Source of the DNA: Roseovarius halotolerans
Lineage (GTDB): Bacteria > Pseudomonadota > Alphaproteobacteria > Rhodobacterales > Rhodobacteraceae
Reading direction: 5' to 3'
Assembly: GCF_900172255.1 (NCBI RefSeq)
Contig: NZ_FWFU01000001.1
Location: 124,001-188,000, forward strand
Length of the DNA: 64,000 nucleotides
Below the pieces are notes generated by a model, which was not told the DNA's origin, did no database searches, and saw only the letters and a list, made by a program, of their open reading frames with translations. Made by a program: the position numbers and the translations under genes. Of this stretch, positions 44,251 through 53,455 are shown piece after piece. Each line of letters begins with the position of its first letter. Position 1 is the first letter of the stretch.

Positions 44251-45631
44251 TCTTGTCATCATCGGTGCCGGGCCCGCGGGCATGGCCGCAGCGGCGACGG
44301 CGGCTGATCTGGGCCTGAGCGTCAGCATTCTTGACGAGCAGCCCCGTGCCGGCGGGCAGATCTATCGCGACGTGGACCGCGCCGCTGAACTGCGCGGCGA
44401 TATCCTGGGCAAGGATTACGCGCACGGGGCGACCCTGACGGCAGGTTTGCGCAGCAGAGCGATCGATCACTTGCCCGGTGCCGTGGTCTGGGCGATCGAA
44501 GAAGGTTTCCGCGTTTCCTACAGCATCGACGGGGAGGCAGCGCAGCTGTCTGCCTCGCATGTTCTTCTGGCGACGGGTGCATTGGAGCGGCCGATGCCGC
44601 TGCCAGGTTGGACCCTGCCCGGGGTGATGACGGCGGGTGCCGGGCAGATCCTGCTCAAGCAGTCTGGCGTTCTGGCGCGCAACGCCGTGCTGGTGGGTTC
44701 GGGGCCGCTGCTTTACCTCATTGCAATACAGATGATCCGCGCGGGAACGCCGCCCGCCGCCATGATCGAAACCCAAGGCCGGGGCGACATCATGCGCGCG
44801 ATGCGTCACCTTGGCGGCGCGCTTCGAGGGTGGCCCTATCTGCTGAAGGGCATGAGGATGCTGGGCGAGATTGCCCGCGCCCGTGTGCCGCGCTTTATCG
44901 GGGCGCAGGATATCAGGATCGAAGGCGACTCCTGTCCCGAGGCCGTCGCGTTCACCAGTGCGGGGCGCACCCGACGGATCGCTTGCGATACGGTCTTCCT
45001 ACATCACGGCGTTGTGCCGAACACGCAGGCCGCGCGGTCTCTCGGGATCACTCATGCATGGGATGACGCGCAGAACTGCTTTGCCCCGGTGCTGGATGAA
45101 TGGGGACAGAGCGATGTCGAGGGCGTTTTTATCGCCGGAGATGGCGCCGGCATCCGAGGGGCAAGGGCGGCAGAACATGCCGGCGGTCTTGCCGCGCTGA
45201 AGATCGCCGAGACGCTTGGCCACATCAGCGGTCCGGACTGTATGGAACGTGCGGCTCCCCTGCGTGCCGCGCTGACGCACGAATGCGCGCCGCGCGCTTT
45301 CCTCGATGCGGCCTATCCGCCCTTTCGCGAGGCGCTTGCGCCCGCAGACAGCACGATTGTCTGCCGCTGCGAGGAGGTCACGGCCGGGGCAATCCGCCGC
45401 TATGCCGGTATGGGCTGCCTTGGACCGAACCAGGCCAAGGCGTTCGGACGGGCTGGGATGGGGGCTTGTCAGGGGCGTTTCTGCGGCCTGACGGTCACAG
45501 CGCTTCTCGCCGAGGCCAACGGGCGGACCGCTGACGAGACAGGTCATTTCCGTATCCGCCCACCCCTGAAGCCCGTGACGTTGGGCGAGTTGGCCGCCAT
45601 GGATGAACAGGCACAGGATGCGGCAGAGTAA
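44237..45631 (+). CDS. NAD(P)/FAD-dependent oxidoreductase subunit with BFD-like cluster (HcnB-like)
   Basis: A 464-residue pyridine nucleotide-disulphide oxidoreductase-like flavoprotein with the FAD motif VIIGAGPAGMAAA near residue 7, a second dinucleotide site around AVLVGSGPLLYL, and a C-terminal BFD-like 2Fe-2S region (IVCRCEEV and MGACQGRFCG). This matches the large subunits of opine oxidases and HcnB. Starts at 44234 and 44237 are both possible. It is the last gene of the presumed LysR-controlled operon. Confidence 0.88.
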   Translation: MIRRDLVIIGAGPAGMAAAATAADLGLSVSILDEQPRAGGQIYRDVDRAAELRGDILGKDYAHGATLTAGLRSRAIDHLPGAVVWAIEEGFRVSYSIDGEAAQLSASHVLLATGALERPMPLPGWTLPGVMTAGAGQILLKQSGVLARNAVLVGSGPLLYLIAIQMIRAGTPPAAMIETQGRGDIMRAMRHLGGALRGWPYLLKGMRMLGEIARARVPRFIGAQDIRIEGDSCPEAVAFTSAGRTRRIACDTVFLHHGVVPNTQAARSLGITHAWDDAQNCFAPVLDEWGQSDVEGVFIAGDGAGIRGARAAEHAGGLAALKIAETLGHISGPDCMERAAPLRAALTHECAPRAFLDAAYPPFREALAPADSTIVCRCEEVTAGAIRRYAGMGCLGPNQAKAFGRAGMGACQGRFCGLTVTALLAEANGRTADETGHFRIRPPLKPVTLGELAAMDEQAQDAAE

Positions 45632-45825
45632 GTGGAACGCGGTGTTGCAAGCCAATGGTTGCCGCCCCGTGAACGCACCCGGCCGGTCATGGCGTGAGCC
45701 GAAAGCGATCCGATGGTGTCGAGTATGTCTGAACGCTGACAGCCGATCATCTCGCGTGCCGCGGATCGATCCCTTCAGGGCACCCGATACGCAGTTGAAG
45801 ATCTGCCTGATGTTCTTGGGGAGAG

Positions 45826-45899
45826 TGGAGGCGAGTACCGGAATCGAACCGGTGTACACGGATTTGCAATCCGCTGCGTCACCACTCCGCCAACTCGCC
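45826..45899 (-). tRNA. tRNA-Cys (anticodon GCA)
   Basis: A complete cloverleaf on the minus strand: acceptor GGCGAGT pairing with ACTCGCC, encoded TCCA at the 3' end, the anticodon loop TTGCAAA in stem CGGAT/ATCCG, and T-loop GGTTCGATTCC. The open frame running through it (with GIEPVYTDLQ) is the usual false translation of an antisense tRNA. Confidence 0.97.
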
Positions 45900-46043
45900 G
45901 CTCAAGTGGTTGAGATCGGTTATCCGATCATTGCTCTCTGCGCAAGGCCCGGCGCGCAGCTATTGTGCGCGCATTTGCGTTGTTCCCCGCTGATCTATAT
46001 GTGAAGATATGAAGCAGGTTCATGGAAGACAAGAGTTCGGCCG

Positions 46044-46697
46044 ATGACAGATTATGCCGCGCGGCGCGCCGTGATGGTGGATACGCAAATCCGCCCCTCC
46101 GATGTAACGAAATTCCCGATTATCGACGCGATGATGTCGGTTCCGCGCGAGGCGTTCGTGCCTGTGGAACTGCGCGAGGCCGCCTACATGGGCGAGAATA
46201 TCGACCTGGGCGGTGGCCGGGTGATTCTCGATCCGCGCATTCTGGGCAAGATGCTTGACGCGCTGGACATCCAGGCCGATGAGCTGGTGCTGGATGTGGG
46301 CTGCGCGCTTGGCTATTCGTCGGCGGTGATGGCGCGTGTCGCCGAGGCCGTCGTCGCGGTGGAAGAAAACGCCGAAATGGCAGGTGAGGCACCGGGTCTC
46401 CTGTCGGAGAATGGAGCGGATAACGTCATCCTTCAGGAAGGGCCGCTGACGCAGGGCGCCCCCGAACACGGGCCTTATGACGTGATCGTCGTCGAGGGCG
46501 CAGTCGAACACCTGCCCCAGACGCTGTGCGATCAGGTCAAGGAAGGCGGTCGCATCGCCTGTCTCTTCATGGAAGGGGCCTTGGGCGCGGTGCGCATCGG
46601 CTACCGGATCGACGGGGAGATTTCATGGCGCTTTGCCTTCAACGCGGGCGCTCCTGTGCTGCCCGGTTTCGAGCGTCACGCAGCATTTGCCCTGTGA
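46044..46697 (+). CDS. pcm: protein-L-isoaspartate methyltransferase family protein
   Basis: A 217-residue SAM-dependent methyltransferase. The N-terminus (VDTQIRPSDVTKFPIIDAM, residues 12-30) is typical of the alphaproteobacterial PCMT-like group. The SAM loop is VLDVGCALGYSS near residue 80; canonical repair enzymes read GSGYQ there, so repair of isoaspartate should not be taken for granted. It lies just upstream of tolC, a pairing recurrent in Rhodobacteraceae. AAGAG lies upstream of the ATG. Confidence 0.83.
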   Translation: MTDYAARRAVMVDTQIRPSDVTKFPIIDAMMSVPREAFVPVELREAAYMGENIDLGGGRVILDPRILGKMLDALDIQADELVLDVGCALGYSSAVMARVAEAVVAVEENAEMAGEAPGLLSENGADNVILQEGPLTQGAPEHGPYDVIVVEGAVEHLPQTLCDQVKEGGRIACLFMEGALGAVRIGYRIDGEISWRFAFNAGAPVLPGFERHAAFAL

Positions 46698-46731
46698 GCG
46701 GCGCTGCCGCCGGGCCAAGAGGGAGCGTCCA

Positions 46732-48144
46732 TTGACACGCCTGACGACAAAGAAAGTTCTCGCCCCGGTTCTGGCACTGGCCTTGGCGGTCTCGACCCCC
46801 ATCACGGCCTGGTCCGAGACATTGGCGGATACGCTGGTCAGCGCATATCGCAACAGCGGCCTGCTCGAACAGAATCGCGCCTTGCTGCGCGCGGCTGACG
46901 AGGATGTCGCTGTGACGGTATCGCAATTGCGCCCGATCATCGGGTGGTCGGCGGATGTGACCCGCGGGTTCGGGCGAAACCGCACACAGGGCAACGGCTC
47001 CGTGTCGATCGATTCGACCGACGCGAGCTTTGGACTGACAGCGCAGTTGCTGCTGTATGATTTCGGCCGCACGCGGCTTCAGGTGGAGGCGGCCAAGGAA
47101 ACCGTTCTCTCCACCCGCGAGAGCCTGCGCAGCATAGAGCAGCAGGTGCTTCTGCGGGCGGTCGCGGCGTTCATGAACGTTCGACGCAACAGCCAGTTCG
47201 TGTCGCTGCGCCAGAACAACCTGCGCCTGCTGCGGCAGGAATTGCAGGCGGCGCGTGACCGGTTCGAAGTGGGTGAGGTGACCCGCACGGATGTATCACA
47301 AGCCGAGGCGGCGCTTGCGCTTGCGCAAAGCGGATTGGCATCGGCGCAGGGCAACCTGACACGGGCGATCGAGGAATTCGTGAGCGCCGTGGGCCGCGAA
47401 CCGGGGAACCTGCAGGCTCCGGGCTCCTTGCCGAATCTTTCGGGCGATGTGAACGCGGCGAAAGCCGTGGCCGTGCGCGCCCATCCCGACATTCACAGCG
47501 CTCAACACGATGTGGCCGCGGCGGATCTGACGGCGGATGCTGCTGCGGCGGCGACGCGCCCGCGGATCGGACTGAATGCGCGCGCTGGCGTCGAGGAAGA
47601 ATGGGGCGGCAGCGACTACGTGCGCTCGGGCAGCGTGGGCGTAGAGATCAGCGGCCCGATCTATCAGGGCGGCCAGTTGACCGCGCTCAGACGTCAGGCC
47701 ATCGCGCGGCGCGATGCGACGCGCGGCGCGCTGCATCTTGCGCGCCTTCAGGTGCAGCAGGATGTCGGGAATGCCTATGCCGATCTGCGTGCCGCCCGCG
47801 CCAGCCGTGAGGCCAGCCAGGAAGCCGTGCGTGCCGCGACAGTGGCATTCCGGGGTGTGCGCGAAGAGGCGCAGCTGGGTGCACGCACGACACTGGATGT
47901 GCTGGATGCCGAACAGGACCTGCTGGATGCACGCACCAACCTCATCTCGGCGGAAATCGACGTATATGTTGCGGCTTATGCGATCCTGGCGGCGATGGGG
48001 CAATTGACCGCGAAGGATCTGAACCTCGCGGTTCAGACCTACGATCCGGCAGCCTATTACAACCTGGTGAAGACGGCTCCGGTCGATATCAGCCCCCAGG
48101 GGCAACAGCTTGATCGGGTGCTGCGCGCGCTCGGGAAAGAGTAA
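46732..48144 (+). CDS. tolC: TolC-family outer membrane efflux protein
   Basis: A 470-residue outer-membrane channel subunit. The signal peptide (VLAPVLALALAVSTPITAWS, near residues 8-27) is followed by two homologous coiled-coil/beta halves, with LLLYDFGRTRLQVEAAKETV in the first and GARTTLDVLDAEQDLLDAR in the second. The start is TTG 46732, six bases after GGGAG; the ATG 33 codons upstream lies within pcm and has no signal. It should export type I substrates or drugs with partner pumps elsewhere. Confidence 0.93.
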   Translation: MTRLTTKKVLAPVLALALAVSTPITAWSETLADTLVSAYRNSGLLEQNRALLRAADEDVAVTVSQLRPIIGWSADVTRGFGRNRTQGNGSVSIDSTDASFGLTAQLLLYDFGRTRLQVEAAKETVLSTRESLRSIEQQVLLRAVAAFMNVRRNSQFVSLRQNNLRLLRQELQAARDRFEVGEVTRTDVSQAEAALALAQSGLASAQGNLTRAIEEFVSAVGREPGNLQAPGSLPNLSGDVNAAKAVAVRAHPDIHSAQHDVAAADLTADAAAAATRPRIGLNARAGVEEEWGGSDYVRSGSVGVEISGPIYQGGQLTALRRQAIARRDATRGALHLARLQVQQDVGNAYADLRAARASREASQEAVRAATVAFRGVREEAQLGARTTLDVLDAEQDLLDARTNLISAEIDVYVAAYAILAAMGQLTAKDLNLAVQTYDPAAYYNLVKTAPVDISPQGQQLDRVLRALGKE

Positions 48145-48216
48145 AACACGACCTAACCAGTTGTGTGAACACGCCCTCGCGGATAAACTTGGGTGAGGCA
48201 AGAGTGGTGCAGGAAT

Positions 48217-49224
48217 ATGTCTGATCCCGTCAGCAATGCGGAAATCGAGGATGTCTTGTCCTCCATCCGGCGTCTGGTTTCGAGCGGTGACCGCGAGAAG
48301 CCGAGCGACGTCGTCGGGTCCGGCTTTGAAAGCGCCAGCAAACTTGTTCTGACACCCGCATTGCGCGTGGACGAGGTCGATGAGTCCCCGGCTGAGGCGC
48401 CGCCGCTTCCTGCGGCGGATGACGCTGCTGTCGCGCATGACCGGTTCGAGTTCCGCCATGCCGTGCGGGAACATGAGGCCGATGAGGCGGGCGAATCGGA
48501 AGATGAGACAGCCGACACGACCCAAGCCGTTGATGCCGGATCGCAGGACGCTCCGGAAGACGATGTGGCCACCGAAGGCACTGCTGGGGATGACCCGCTA
48601 GCCGACGCCGTCGACAGGCCGACAGAAGATGCCGCCGATGATATCGATTTCGTTGCCGCCGGCGACGATGACTTATCCGTCCGCAATGAGAGCGCGGATG
48701 ACGATGCGGACGACGAAACGCATGAGGATGCAGACATCGCGGCGCTGGAAGACCGTATCGCCGGCGTCGAAGCCGCCGTGGCGGCGCGCGACGACGAGTG
48801 GGAGCCCGATGGCGAGACTGACGAGCCCTATTCCGGCTCGGACGTCACTCCGATGGCCTGGGAAGATTATGCCCCCGAACCCGAGCTGCGGGAACCGCAC
48901 TTCGATGACGAACCTGACGATGAGTGCGCGGACGCTCCGGCACCTGCCGCGCCCGAGAATGGCGATGAGGCCGTTCAGGACGCGGAAGAGACCGTCGCCG
49001 CGTCCGCGTCTGACATGGCCGAGGAAGCCGAGGATGACGATGCGGATTTCTGGTCGGACGATGCGGATGAGGGGATTTTGGACGAGGCTGCGCTGCGCGA
49101 CATGGTCAGCGAGATCGTGCGCCAAGAGCTTCAGGGCGCCTTGGGCGAGCGCATCACGCGGAATGTGCGCAAACTGGTGCGCCGCGAAATTCATCGCGCG
49201 CTGACCAGCCAGGAATTCGACTAG
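48217..49224 (+). CDS. acidic protein with PopZ-like N- and C-termini
   Basis: A 335-residue, strongly acidic protein. The N-terminal helix [17 protein letters not shown] (residues 6-22) and the C-terminal helical segment [20 protein letters not shown] plus [17 protein letters not shown] (residues about 288-330) resemble the two conserved ends of the polar organizer PopZ, joined in both cases by a long disordered acidic linker. PopZ forms polar condensates that anchor ParB-parS and cell-cycle factors. The middle is low-complexity Asp/Glu/Ala. Similarity is by eye only and the family is often named DUF2497. It overlaps cobQ tail to tail by 4 bases. Confidence 0.68.
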   Translation: MSDPVSNAEIEDVLSSIRRLVSSGDREKPSDVVGSGFESASKLVLTPALRVDEVDESPAEAPPLPAADDAAVAHDRFEFRHAVREHEADEAGESEDETADTTQAVDAGSQDAPEDDVATEGTAGDDPLADAVDRPTEDAADDIDFVAAGDDDLSVRNESADDDADDETHEDADIAALEDRIAGVEAAVAARDDEWEPDGETDEPYSGSDVTPMAWEDYAPEPELREPHFDDEPDDECADAPAPAAPENGDEAVQDAEETVAASASDMAEEAEDDDADFWSDDADEGILDEAALRDMVSEIVRQELQGALGERITRNVRKLVRREIHRALTSQEFD

Positions 49225-50675
49225 GCGCGCGGGGTCGCGGCCAGTTCCAGTATCCTGTCAAGATCGAGATGCGTTTCGACGTGGTCAGCGAGCGATTGCA
49301 GTGCATCCTCGACGCTTGAATCGTATTTCAGCCCCGATTTCACGCCGAGTTCCTGCAGAAACGCCGCGCGAAACCCGTCCGACGCGAAAAGCCCGTGCAG
49401 ATAGGTGCCGCGCACCCGCCCCGATGCCGATGCGGCGCCTTCGGGGCGGTCATCGAGATGCAGCCACGCGCGCGCGCAATCGGGTCCGGTCGTCTCGCCC
49501 AGGTGGATCTCGTAGCCCGCAACCGGGTCGCCGGTGGCGGTATAGGTGGCGCTGGTCATGGACAGGCGTTTTTCCGGTTTCATCACGGTGGTGACGTCCA
49601 GATGCCCAAGCCCCGCCACCACGCCGGGTGCGCCTTCGATCCCGTCGGGGTCGGCAAGTTCACGACCCAGCATCTGGTAGCCGCCACAGAGGCCCAGCAC
49701 ATGCCCGCCGCGCCGGATATGCGCCCGGAGGTCGATATCCCATCCCTGAGCGCGGAAATGTGCCAGATCGGCAATGGTCGATTTACTGCCCGGCAGAAGG
49801 ACCAGATCGGCATCGCCAGGCAATGGCTGACCGGGCTCGATGAAGACAAGGCTGATTCCCGGCTCTGACGAAAGCGGGTCGAGATCGTCGAAATTGGCGA
49901 TCCGCCCGAGACGCGGCACGGCGATCTTGAACCCGCCGCCTTGGGATGAGCGAAGGTCGAGCACGTCCTCGGCCGGGAGGCGCCAAGCATCGTTGAACCA
50001 TGGTAAAACCCCGAGCGATGGCCAGCCGGTGCGCTGTTCGATGGCGGTCATGCCCGCGTCAAACAGGCTGGGATCGCCGCGAAACTTGTTGATGGCGAAG
50101 GCCTTGATCCGCGCGGCATCGGCCGCGGACAACACCGCCTGCGTGCCGACGATCTGCGCGATGACTCCGCCGCGGTCGATGTCACCGATCAGGATGACGG
50201 GCAGGTTGGCAGCCTCGGCGAAACCCATATTGGCAATGTCGCCTTCGCGAAGGTTGATTTCCGCGGGACTTCCTGCGCCTTCGATCAGCACCAGATCGGC
50301 ATTTGCGCAAAGACGGTGGAAACTTTCGAGCGCGGGGGTCAGGAGCTGCGGTTTCTTGTCGGCGTAGCCCTGCGCGCGCAATGTGGCGAAGCGGCGCCCC
50401 TGAAGGATGATCTGCGCGCCGGTATCGCTTTCTGGCTTGAGCAGAACCGGGTTCATGTCGGTATGGGGCTGGCGGCGTGCGGCCATCGCCTGAAGCGCCT
50501 GTGCGCGGCCTATCTCGCCGCCCTCGGGCGTCACGGCGGCGTTGTTCGACATGTTCTGTGGCTTGAACGGAGCCACCGACAGGCCCCGATTCGCGAATGC
50601 GCGCGCGAGACCTGCGACCAGCATGGACTTGCCCACGTTCGACCCTGCGCCCTGGATCATGATCGCCTTCGCCAT
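49221..50675 (-). CDS. cobQ: adenosylcobyric acid synthase (glutamine-hydrolysing)
   Basis: A 484-residue enzyme amidating adenosylcobyrinic a,c-diamide at four positions during cobalamin synthesis. The N-terminal dethiobiotin-synthase-like domain has the P-loop [16 protein letters not shown] (residues 7-22) and KPQNMSNN. The C-terminal class I glutaminase-like domain has the cysteine in [12 protein letters not shown] near residue 330 and the histidine in [15 protein letters not shown] precedes the ATG. No cobalamin riboswitch is seen in the roughly 90-bp gap upstream, and no other cob genes are in the window. Confidence 0.96.
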   Translation of the reverse strand: MAKAIMIQGAGSNVGKSMLVAGLARAFANRGLSVAPFKPQNMSNNAAVTPEGGEIGRAQALQAMAARRQPHTDMNPVLLKPESDTGAQIILQGRRFATLRAQGYADKKPQLLTPALESFHRLCANADLVLIEGAGSPAEINLREGDIANMGFAEAANLPVILIGDIDRGGVIAQIVGTQAVLSAADAARIKAFAINKFRGDPSLFDAGMTAIEQRTGWPSLGVLPWFNDAWRLPAEDVLDLRSSQGGGFKIAVPRLGRIANFDDLDPLSSEPGISLVFIEPGQPLPGDADLVLLPGSKSTIADLAHFRAQGWDIDLRAHIRRGGHVLGLCGGYQMLGRELADPDGIEGAPGVVAGLGHLDVTTVMKPEKRLSMTSATYTATGDPVAGYEIHLGETTGPDCARAWLHLDDRPEGAASASGRVRGTYLHGLFASDGFRAAFLQELGVKSGLKYDSSVEDALQSLADHVETHLDLDRILELAATPRA

Positions 50676-50768
50676 GTTCTGCCCTCCTGCCGTTCAAGCG
50701 CGGTGATACAGGCTGGACCGAGGCGGGGGAAGGTGGCAGGCGTAGGCGTGGCGCGGCGCTGCGCAAAG

Positions 50769-50794
50769 AAAAAACCCCGCCGTATCCGGCAGGG
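50769..50794 (-). terminator. intrinsic terminator of the 106-residue protein gene
   Basis: On the minus strand CCCTGCCG-GATA-CGGCGGGG is followed by TTTTTT (one G-U pair). It lies 27 bases after the stop codon at 50821. Confidence 0.88.
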
Positions 50795-50820
50795 TCTTTT
50801 GCAGCGACGTCAGGTTGTGT

Positions 50821-51141
50821 TCAGGCGGCTTCGGCCTGTGCGGCGGCATTGCGCCGTTCGCTTTCTTCGCGCGACAATGCGACCGAGGTGCGCACGCCCT
50901 TGGATACGAAATCCATGAGACCGTCGACGACGCGCTCATTGGGGTCGATACCGGCGCAAGACAGCACCTCGCGACCGTCGCGCGACCGCGCCCAACGGGC
51001 GATCTGCTCGGGGCCGTTGCCGTATTTCTTGTCGTCCGCGATGGCGTCATCCAGCGCGGCCAGAACTACGGCTGCAAATAGTTTACGGGCACGGTTGCCC
51101 TGTTCGGCATTGAAGGCCGTGCCGTCAACGAAATCCGTCAT
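50821..51141 (-). CDS. conserved Rhodobacterales protein (likely DUF6280)
   Basis: A 106-residue soluble protein without signal or membrane segment. The sequence ([20 protein letters not shown], then [20 protein letters not shown]) is very familiar from Rhodobacteraceae, where it is strongly conserved and uncharacterised; I recall DUF6280 but cannot check. Helical, with an acidic tail. It is divergent from efp and has its own terminator. Confidence 0.75.
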   Translation of the reverse strand: MTDFVDGTAFNAEQGNRARKLFAAVVLAALDDAIADDKKYGNGPEQIARWARSRDGREVLSCAGIDPNERVVDGLMDFVSKGVRTSVALSREESERRNAAAQAEAA

Positions 51142-51226
51142 GGTTCGTCCTTGATGTTATTGCTCTTGTCTTTTCGGCGTGCAGCCGGTTATGGCGAAGT
51201 TTGATCGATTCGGATAGAGCGTACAT

Positions 51227-51241
51227 GCATAGCATCTATGC
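51227..51241. promoter_or_regulatory. small palindrome upstream of efp
   Basis: GCATAG-CAT-CTATGC is a perfect 6-bp dyad, 46 bp upstream of the efp -35. It may be a binding site; nothing known matches. Confidence 0.3.
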
Positions 51242-51287
51242 GTCAGGCGCATATCAAGGCCTTTCTTTTGCACGGGCTATCGTCATC

Positions 51288-51316
51288 TTGCCAGTCATGG
51301 TCTCCCCAGATATAGG
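51288..51316 (+). promoter_or_regulatory. promoter of efp
   Basis: TTGCCA (51288-51293) and TATAGG (51311-51316) are 17 bases apart, close to the housekeeping consensus. The predicted start near 51323 gives a leader of about 37 bases before the ATG at 51360. Confidence 0.6.
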
Positions 51317-51359
51317 GGGGCTCAATCCTTCATCAACCTTTTGTCACGGTTTTGCCAGA

Positions 51360-51923
51360 ATGCCCAAGATCAATGGAAACGAGATCAGACCCGGAAATAT
51401 CCTGGAACATAACGGAGGTCTGTGGACTGCCGTGAAGGTCGATCATGTGAAGCCCGGCAAGGGTGGCGCCTTTGCTCAGGTTGAAATGCGCAACCTGCGC
51501 AACGGCTCCAAATTGAATGAGCGGTTCCGCAGCGCCGACAAGGTCGAGCGCGTCCGCCTGGAGCAGAAGGATCAGCAGTTTCTTTATGAAACCGACGGTC
51601 AGCTGGTATTCATGGACAGCGAGACCTTCGAGCAAATCGAGCTGCCCGCCGAAATTCTGGGCGAGCGCCGCCCTTTCCTGCAGGACGGGATGACGGTGCA
51701 GGTCGAATATTACGAAAACGAGGCGCTGAGCGCCGCTCTGCCACAAAAGGTGGTTTGCCGCGTGGTCGAGACCGAGCCTGTGGTCAAGGGTCAGACCGCG
51801 GCCAACAGCTTCAAGCCGGCAGTTCTGGACAACGGCATCAAGGTCATGGTGCCACCCTTCGTGGGGTCCGACGAAGAGATCGTCGTTAATACCGAGACCA
51901 TGGAATACGCCGAGCGGGCCTGA
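51360..51923 (+). CDS. efp: elongation factor P
   Basis: A 187-residue translation factor that rescues ribosomes stalled at polyproline. It has the three OB-like domains in order, and the loop [11 protein letters not shown] near residue 30-40 holds the lysine that is modified in some bacteria. C-terminal [17 protein letters not shown] is typical. The upstream 53 codons of the open frame are non-family. No strong Shine-Dalgarno is visible. A perfect 10-bp terminator follows. Confidence 0.96.
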   Translation: MPKINGNEIRPGNILEHNGGLWTAVKVDHVKPGKGGAFAQVEMRNLRNGSKLNERFRSADKVERVRLEQKDQQFLYETDGQLVFMDSETFEQIELPAEILGERRPFLQDGMTVQVEYYENEALSAALPQKVVCRVVETEPVVKGQTAANSFKPAVLDNGIKVMVPPFVGSDEEIVVNTETMEYAERA

Positions 51924-51952
51924 ACGCCAGGCACAGCCGGTCAGTCAAGTTG

Positions 51953-51979
51953 TCGGGCGCGGTGTTCAGCCGCGCCCGA
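51953..51979 (+). terminator. efp terminator, overlapping the ygfZ stop
   Basis: A perfect 10-bp stem TCGGGCGCGG / CCGCGCCCGA with a 7-base loop is followed by TTTCTT. The ygfZ stop codon (51966-51968, minus strand) lies in its loop. Confidence 0.8.
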
Positions 51980-52715
51980 TTTCTTGTGGTGTGTAACGCA
52001 GCGTCGCGTCGCCCGCCTCCAGATCGCCCGTGGCGCGATCAAAGCGAAGATAGGCGATACCCCTGCCGCCTGATTGCGTGAAGAGCGTGCCGACGGCTTT
52101 GCCATCCTTCGTGATCGGCGTGCCGATGGGCGCTTCGCCCGCGACCTCGACCCCGGCAAGACCCTTGCGCAGTTCGGTCTTGTGTTTCATTCGCGCGGTG
52201 ACCTCTTGGCCGACATAGCAACCCTTGCGGAAATCGACTCCGTTCAGCCGCTCGAACCCGGCCTCCAGGATGAAGCTGTCGGGCGTCAGCTCGATGCCGG
52301 TTTCCGGAATGCAATGCGCCACGCGGATCGCGTCCCAGTCGGTGCCGTCATCGCCCGCCTTCTCGCCATAAAGGCGCCAGCCCATATCGGGATGACGTGG
52401 GTCATTCAGCGCATTCTCGGGGGCGGGGCCGGTGCCACGCATGAGATTCAGGCTGCTCTGCGAAATCGCCACATCGGCGCGTAGCTTATACATGTTGAGC
52501 CGTTTGAGCAGGCTTTCGGCAAGGCTGTCGTCGACATCCAGGAGAATTGTATCGCCCTGGCGCGAAAGGAAGAAATCGGCCAGATACTTGCCTTGGGGCG
52601 TCAACATCGCCGCATAAACCAGCCCCTGATCAAGCTTGCCAAGATCATTGGTGACCAGCCCTTGCAGAAAATCCTGCGCCTCCGTGCCGGTGATTTCGAG
52701 GATCGTGCGTGTCAT
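51966..52715 (-). CDS. ygfZ: YgfZ/GcvT-domain folate-binding protein
   Basis: A 249-residue protein of the YgfZ family, which binds tetrahydrofolate and supports iron-sulfur cluster assembly or repair. The defining motif K-G-C-Y-x-G-Q-E is present as KGCYVGQE near residue 177-184. The N-terminal half has the fold of aminomethyltransferase. The ATG at 52715 begins the family sequence MTRTILEITG; the longer frame is not conserved. It is divergent from the glycosyltransferase. Confidence 0.92.
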   Translation of the reverse strand: MTRTILEITGTEAQDFLQGLVTNDLGKLDQGLVYAAMLTPQGKYLADFFLSRQGDTILLDVDDSLAESLLKRLNMYKLRADVAISQSSLNLMRGTGPAPENALNDPRHPDMGWRLYGEKAGDDGTDWDAIRVAHCIPETGIELTPDSFILEAGFERLNGVDFRKGCYVGQEVTARMKHKTELRKGLAGVEVAGEAPIGTPITKDGKAVGTLFTQSGGRGIAYLRFDRATGDLEAGDATLRYTPQEIGRG

Positions 52716-52780
52716 TGCCACTCCCGTCGCGTTTCGTCCTGTAATATAGGTCATGACGCGTGAGACAACAGGGGGTGTGG

Positions 52781-53452
52781 ATGCGTGCAGAACTCTCGAT
52801 CGTGATCCCGACCCTCGATGCGGCGGAGGGGTTGGGGCGCGCCTTGCCCGCTTTGGCCGAGGGCTTGCAGGAGGGTTTGATCCGCGAGTTGATCATTTCG
52901 GATGGTGGCTCGAAGGATGCGACATTGGAGATCGCCGATGAGGCAGGGGCGGTGGTGGTTACGGGCGAGGCTTCGCGCGGCGGGCAGCTTGGCCGGGGGG
53001 CAGCGGCAGCGGGCGGGAGTTGGCTGTTGTTCCTGCATGCAGATACTGTCTTGCCAAGCGGTTGGGCGACGATGGTGCGCGCGCAGATGGAAGATGGACG
53101 CCCGGCCTTTTTCGGCCTCCGATACGATGCGGCGGGCTTTGCCCCGGCGTGGGTTGCGAGCTGGGCCAATCTGCGCTCATGGGTGTTTCACCTACCCTAT
53201 GGCGACCAAGGCTTGCTGATTTCGCGTAGAGAGTATGACGCGGTCGGCGGGTATCCCGATATTGCGCTGATGGAGGATGTCGCCATTGTCCGGGTGCTTG
53301 GCAAACGCATGCGCCGATTGCCCGGCAAGGTGACCACAAGCGCGGCGCGCTATCGTCAGGCCGGGTGGTTCAGCCGGGGCGCGCGAAACCTCGTGCTACT
53401 CATGCGCTATCTGATGGGCGCGAGGCCCGAGGACCTGGCACGGCGTTACTGA
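52781..53452 (+). CDS. family 2 glycosyltransferase (TIGR04283-like)
   Basis: A 223-residue GT-A glycosyltransferase. It begins ELSIVIPTLDAAEGLGRALP and has SDGGSKD and the metal-binding LLFLHADTVLP, as in the small family whose members include arsenosugar-biosynthesis proteins. No arsenic genes are adjacent, so substrate remains open. AGGGGGTGT precedes the ATG. It ends just before the convergent phosphatase gene. Confidence 0.85.
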   Translation: MRAELSIVIPTLDAAEGLGRALPALAEGLQEGLIRELIISDGGSKDATLEIADEAGAVVVTGEASRGGQLGRGAAAAGGSWLLFLHADTVLPSGWATMVRAQMEDGRPAFFGLRYDAAGFAPAWVASWANLRSWVFHLPYGDQGLLISRREYDAVGGYPDIALMEDVAIVRVLGKRMRRLPGKVTTSAARYRQAGWFSRGARNLVLLMRYLMGARPEDLARRY

Positions 53453-53455
53453 GGC

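Noticed and set aside
45603-46004. 133-codon plus-strand ORF across the tRNA region
   Set aside because: It contains the false peptide GIEPVYTDLQ produced by antisense tRNA-Cys; no family resemblance elsewhere in it.
50676-50768. Possible cobalamin riboswitch before cobQ
   Set aside because: The gap is only about 90 bp and lacks the conserved B12-box and core helices.
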